Assembly (NCBI GenBank): GCA_946122785.1
Contig: CAMGYJ010000010.1
Span: 48,257,134-48,321,133 of the forward strand
Origin: Linum tenue
Lineage: Eukaryota > Streptophyta > Magnoliopsida > Malpighiales > Linaceae
Direction of reading: 5' to 3'
DNA length: 64,000 nucleotides
Part shown: piece after piece, positions 59,430-64,000 of the stretch
Layout: the number at the start of each line of letters is the position of its first letter
Position numbering within the stretch: position 1 is the first letter of the stretch
Notes under the pieces: model-generated
Database searches by the model: none
What the model saw: the letters and a program-made list of their open reading frames with translations, nothing else
Told to the model about the DNA's origin: nothing
Position numbers and translations under genes: made by a program

Positions 59430-62400
59430 ATGGGCGGCGGAGGAGGAGGAGATTCAAAGATGTCGCGGTGGTGGTGGTGCAGCGACACCACGAAGGCGTA
59501 CGGAGCCGTGGTATTAACACGGCTGATCTACGCCGGAATGTTCTTGGTGTCGAAGGCGGCGTTCGACGGCGGCCTGAACCCTGCCGTTTTGGTCTTCTAC
59601 CGGCAAATCTTGGCCACCCTCATCCTTGCTCCTCTTGCCTTCTTCCTCGAATGGTATACAACTATGGAATATATATGTATAGAATATCGAGCATGTTGAA
59701 AATTAAAAATCATTTCCAAAAAAGTTACATATATGGATATATATGATTAGGCAAGTTAGCATTATTTTAATAATAGTAAGAAAATCATGTCCAACTATCT
59801 TCTCAACTTTCAAATTTGAATTTTACACATATTCACAAAAAAATTCTATCGATTTGGTTTATGTCATACTCGATTAAATTGGATTCGGACTAGTATATGG
59901 GGATGTGGATATTTTGTGTTAAGTACAAGCAACGAATTGCCCAAGTTTTACCTCTTATTCATTATTGGTGATTTTCTTTTTATGCTTATGATGATTTACA
60001 GGAAGCATTCGCCACCGCTCTCGCTGGTCACCTTCTGCAAGATTTTTTTGCTTGCTCTTGTCGGGTATTTTCAGTGCAAATATGATTTAGGGTTCATGTA
60101 TACATTCATTTTCTTCATAACCGTCGTTTTGATTAATTATCTGATTCATTTGAAAATGAACTGTATCTTCAAGAAAATGCTTGAAAATGGGCAAAAAATT
60201 GTGTTTTTTTATTATGAAAAAGGATTAAAAAAAAAACATCTGAAAGTAAAAAAAAATGATTAGTTATTGACAAGGTTGTCAAACCGGTTTATGTCAGTGT
60301 GCCGGTTTAGCAAGTTGAATGGTTCGACCGGTGGCACATACCGGTTTGTGCCGGTTCATGCCGGTCAATATTACAGATAAAATTATAAATACTCATATTT
60401 AAACATGACATTTAACGTCAATACCTAAACATTTATGCTTGAATCCAACAAATAACATCAATATTTACCTTTTATACTCATAAAATAAATAATAAAATAA
60501 ATTTTAATAATTAGATTCAATAAAATAAGGTCATTTTACTTAGAGATTCGTATATCGATCATGTCGGTCATATCGGTGATGTCACGCCGGTTTTATGATC
60601 GGTACCGGTTGAACCAGGTACAACCGGTGGCACGCCGGCCGGCGTGACAACCATGGTTATTGATCAAAATTTATCTATTTAATGGCCAAAATTATACGAG
60701 GATATATAGCTTTAAGGCGGAGAACAAAAATTCATTTATTCACATCAAACTTTCGTGATACTCCTCCATAAATTTATATAACAACCACGTACATAGACAA
60801 GTTTATGAGTAAAAAAAAAAGTGGCCTGGTTATAAGTTTTTACCATATCATAATATTAGACAGTTCCCGGCAATTAAAAACATTTTTGGTCATTAATGTT
60901 CTATTTTCAGCTTAATTTCTATATAATTAATGGTTTTGCATATTTAGTGTGCATGCATGCAATGTATATATGCAGGATAACGGTGACGATGAACATCCAT
61001 GGCTATGGCTTGCTTTATACCTCTGCTTCCTTGGCGGCGGCCACCACTAATTGTCTTCCCGTCGTTACTTTCTTCATGGCGGTTCTCTTTAGGTAATATA
61101 TAAATGAAAAAGGCTAGTCAACAGCTGATGTATAATACATGTATACGTTCACACCTATTAATTCTATTTTGACATACTTCGTTGAAACAAAAATTGTTTT
61201 GTCATTCTTTTTTATTAATTAAATTCATCTTAAGGTTTGAGTTCAGAGAACTAGGGATATATTCATGTTCACCATTTGAGGTTAGGACAATATAGTGTAT
61301 ATCATGTAACCATTTTCGGTTACTTAATGGTCTAAACAGCAAAATTCATTGGACGTACAATAAGGTCCAACAAGAAACATGAGAGAATAAGAAAGAAGTT
61401 TACTACGTACATAAGTTGGTGATAACACATGTTCTTGATGAGTTTTTGACTTAGTTATAGTATTATCGGATTCTTATTGGTTTTTTGGTTTTGACCAAAA
61501 CCAAAACTATTAAAATGTTAAATGGTTTTAAAAACTGAAAACCAAAACCACTAAACTTCTTATCAGTTTGGTTTCGATTAAAATCGAAAAACCAAGATCA
61601 AACTGATGAAATCCCTAACACACGGTCGATCAATTTTGAGTATTTATGAAGTGATGTCGTATGGACGCAGAGTGGAAACATTGAAGGTCTGGAGTATAAC
61701 TGGAAAGGCAAAACTAGTAGGGTTAGCGATATGCATGGGTGGAGTAGCATCTCTAGCTTTCTACAAAGGACCTCATTTCAAAATCTTCTGCCTCTTCAAG
61801 CATTCCTTTGGGCAAAGTCAATACCTTCAATCTCATAATACATGGATCAAAGGTTGTTTCTTCATGCTCTCATGTAGCTTCACATGGGGCTATTGGCTTG
61901 TTTTCCAGGTACCATATATACATTTCAAACTCTCTAAAGTGTATATATACTATTCAACTCTAGTTATTGTATTGAACAATTTATAATATTGTATCAGAGA
62001 TTGTTTGACCATGAGGTCTTGAGTTAAAATCCTCATGATCTCGAATATTAATAGTTAATTTAAGCACATGGTATAGTGAGCCTATGCAAAATTCAAGCTC
62101 GTGAGTTGGTTTTTGTTAGAGAGGGCGTGTAAGGAAGTGGTACAAGATCCATATATTGGCCTCTCTGATCCCAACAACGCAAGTTATTGAGACTAAATGA
62201 TTCATGACAAATCATGCTCTAATATACTGTCAAGAACCAGTTGGTCCCAATAAATCAACTTGTTTGAAAAGGTTATATCAATATTATATCTATTTTCACA
62301 CAAACGAATACCATGCGATTAAAAAATGGGAGTTGGGGATCCTCGGCATTCGAACACACGACCTCCCGACTCTGATACCACATTTTGAATTGATATCTAA

Positions 62401-63238
62401 CTTGGCTTGTTTTTTTTCTCTTTGGTATTAGGCAAGACTTCAGAAAAGTTACCCACCGAAGCTTCTTTTCACGGCTCTTCAATGTGCTATGAGCTCTATC
62501 CAGTCTTTCTTTGTTGCATTCACAATAGAAAGAGATTTTAATGAGTGGAAACTTGGCTGGGATATGAAACTCGTCGCTGTGGTTTATTGTGTACGTAATT
62601 AACTATAAGATCGATTGTTTTAGCCAATAACAGATTGTGTGATTAACTAATTTTATATATCATAATTAAGAACTAATTATTTGCTATGTGTTCTTAGGGA
62701 GTTGTGGTGACTGGGGTGACCTATTACTTGCAGGCATGGGTTTTGGAGAAGAAAGGACCAGTCTTTCTAGCAATGTCAACTCCTTTGGCTTTCATCTTTA
62801 CAATGTTGTTCTCTGTTCTATTGTGCGACTTCATCGACCTCGGAAGGTACCCATTTTTATATAGGGGTAGACAACGATCCAGTCTACAGAGGACTAAATT
62901 ATACCGAATCGAATTGATCGATGCACAACCTTAATTATATATAATGATTTTGTAATCGTAGTTTATCTATTAGAATTCCTTTTAGTTGACCTAATTTTAA
63001 TTTAGTTGTTTTTATCTGTAATAGTATCTTGGGTGGAGTGCTATTGGTTGGAGGACTCTATAGCGTTTTATGGGCAAAAGTCAAAGAAGAGAAGCAGATT
63101 AAGGGTGATCAGGATCATGAGGGGAGGACCATACTACAAATGGGAGTACAAGACTGCTCATCAGAGCTTAAACAAGTTGTTACAAGTGGCACACGTCCTA
63201 CTATCAATGTCGTCTCTACTGAATTAATTATTACGTAG
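59430..63238 (+). CDS. WAT1-related (UMAMIT/EamA) transporter, gene G
   Basis: Intact B-subtype copy. Exons: 59430-59653, 60002-60064, 60976-61092, 61671-61908, 62432-62590, 62698-62846, 63025-63238; 387 aa. Starts MGGGGGGDSKMSRWWWC, an odd Gly- and Trp-rich leader, then LTRLIYAGMFLVSKAAFDGG, VFYRQ, LLYTSASLAAATTNCLPVVT, CMGGVASLAFYKGPHFKIF and YYLQAWVLEKKGPVFLAM. Two EamA domains, ten predicted spans. The loop between halves is short (HSFGQSQYLQSHNTW). The tail differs from B beyond WAKVKEE. Intron 2 carries a hAT element and intron 4 TRIM scraps. The stop is followed by a tandem copy of the last-exon end. Substrate unknown; export of amino acids or similar metabolites is the family-based guess. 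Confidence 0.92.
60271..60655. mobile_element. hAT-type MITE in intron 2 of gene G
   Basis: A 385-bp element with ends CAAGGTTGTCA / TGACAACCATG and the perfect 8-bp duplication GTTATTGA (60263-60270, 60656-60663). The arms are rich in ACCGGTT and GCCGGT words and partly self-complementary. Non-coding. Confidence 0.9.
61984..62395. mobile_element. TRIM fragments in intron 4 of gene G
   Basis: Plus strand: a decayed primer-binding site (GTATCAGAGATTG, about 61990), an internal part (TTAATTTAAGCACATGG), a purine tract (AGAGAGGGCG), and a 3' LTR 62128-62209 (TGTAAGGAAGTGG to CATGACA). Then, in the opposite orientation, LTR start CTGTCAAGAACCAGTTGGTC (62229 on) and a primer-binding site complement CTCTGATACCA near 62378. 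Two copies thus lie side by side in inverse orientation. Confidence 0.75.
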
Positions 63239-63507
63239 TGCTTATGTAAGTTCTTCTTATGACGAGGGAACATTCGTGTTGTATAATCACAATAGTCCCT
63301 CTGGCCTAATCAGGATCACGAGGAGAATACTATACCACGACTGGAGGTACAAGATTGCTCATTAGAGCTTAAATAAATTGTCACAAGTGACACGTGTGCT
63401 CCTACCAATGTCGTCACTCCTTAATTAATTAGTACGTAGTACTTACAATAAGTTCTTACTACAGGGATCATTCGCATTTGACGATCACAACAGTCCCTCT
63501 GGTCTAT
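63108..63507 (+). repeat. Tandem duplication of the 3' end of gene G
   Basis: 63108-63308 (last part of exon 7, stop and early 3' UTR) is repeated with about 15-20% change at 63309-63507. Shared words include CAGAGCTTAAACAAGTTGT-like, AATGTCGTC and CAGTCCCTCTGG. The second copy is past the stop. Confidence 0.88.
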
Positions 63508-63549
63508 TAGTTATCATATGATCATCAACTCAATCGTCATCATTCACAC

Positions 63550-64000
63550 GCAATGAATTTGGGTTGGTTCGAGGATGAGTGGATCCTTGTATAGACTTCT
63601 ATTGTGCAAAAGTTTTGGACCGATAATTCTTTGCCTTCAACTTTGCTACCCCGAGCACACGCAATGGAGCCGTAGACAGTCAAGTGAAATCCAATACACG
63701 AAATACACGAAATAATTTGATCTATGGACAGCATCGTTGTGGAAAAGGCCCACAACAAGATATTAGAGTGTGACACTATTCTAAGGATGGAAAATACACA
63801 GTCAAATCGGGTTATCACTTAGCCCTGGAAATAACATTGGCTCTAAGCCGAAAACCGATAGTACATATCATCGACCCTCCAATTTGGCGGCCCTTCAAAC
63901 TCGTGGAGTAAACTGCCTTAACCGGTGCCCTGTCTGCTGGAGACATCGAGAAAGCATTGAACATTTATTCTTCAGATGCCCCCTAGCCACCAGACTGTGG
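63550..64000 (+). pseudogene. LINE (non-LTR retrotransposon) 3' fragment with zinc-binding RT domain
   Basis: DGKYTVKSGYHLALE (from about 63787) and, in another frame, CPVCWRHRESIEHLFFRCPL then ATRLW at the window edge. This is the C-terminal zf-RVT region of plant LINEs, with two Cys pairs/His. A stop and a frameshift lie between the two parts, so it is dead. It continues beyond the window. Bases 63550-63786 are probably also LINE-derived. Confidence 0.85.

Noticed and set aside
61441..61600. GGTTTTGGTTTT / AACCAAAACC repeats in intron 3 of gene G
   Set aside because: May be a decayed hAT element, but neither terminal repeats nor a target duplication could be found.

Overview
The window is nuclear DNA of a eudicot plant. 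Genes are split by AT-rich GT-AG introns, coding exons are GC-richer than the spaces between them, and short transposons are dense. The species cannot be fixed from the sequence. Coordinates below come from reading splice sites by eye and checking that exon phases add up.

Left part (1-10.9 kb), ordinary genes: a MED26-type Mediator subunit gene (1190-3292, +, nine exons) and a NYN/LOTUS-domain RNA-binding or nuclease-like gene (6518-10545, -, three exons). Two small hAT-type elements lie between them.

Main part (14.4-63.2 kb), a tandem array of WAT1-related (UMAMIT/EamA) membrane transporter genes, all with the same seven-exon structure. Four copies look intact: A (14380-18253, +), B (21446-25338, +), E (41176-44905, -) and G (59430-63238, +). 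F (48605-51516, -) is complete except for a 10-bp duplication at the end of exon 5 that shifts the frame unless a cryptic donor is used. The rest are broken: C (exons 5-7, -), D (exons 4-7, +, several lesions), a lone exon-1 start (39738), H (exon 3 and exon 1 scraps, -), a lone exon 5 (53765) and I (exon 1 split by a transposon). The copies form two subtypes: A/C/D/E/F with an N-terminus like MGGASP, and B/G with LTRLIYAGMFLVSKAAFDGG. Upstream and downstream DNA was duplicated with the genes, including a paralogous empty site for one transposon. C and D meet in an inverted junction near 34.06 kb.

Between the transporters there is one possible small transcription unit on the minus strand (about 28.0-29.0 kb). 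There is also a rich set of non-autonomous elements: eleven hAT-type elements recognised by 8-bp target duplications, a complete 291-bp TRIM retrotransposon with 76-bp LTRs plus several relics, a TA-flanked element, a CACTA terminus, a copia reverse-transcriptase scrap, a LINE 3' scrap at the right edge, and a decayed minisatellite at 57.6-58.6 kb.

The genes do not form a pathway. MED26 and the NYN protein are housekeeping or regulatory; the transporter array probably exports amino acids or related metabolites. From memory, Arabidopsis pairs a WAT1-like gene with a NYN gene (At5g64700/At5g64710) and a NYN gene with a MED26 gene (At5g09840/At5g09850), so the gene order looks ancestral. I see no clearly new biological system. 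The most unusual signals are the transporter array's history (repeated tail duplications, the inverted junction) and the modular hAT elements.
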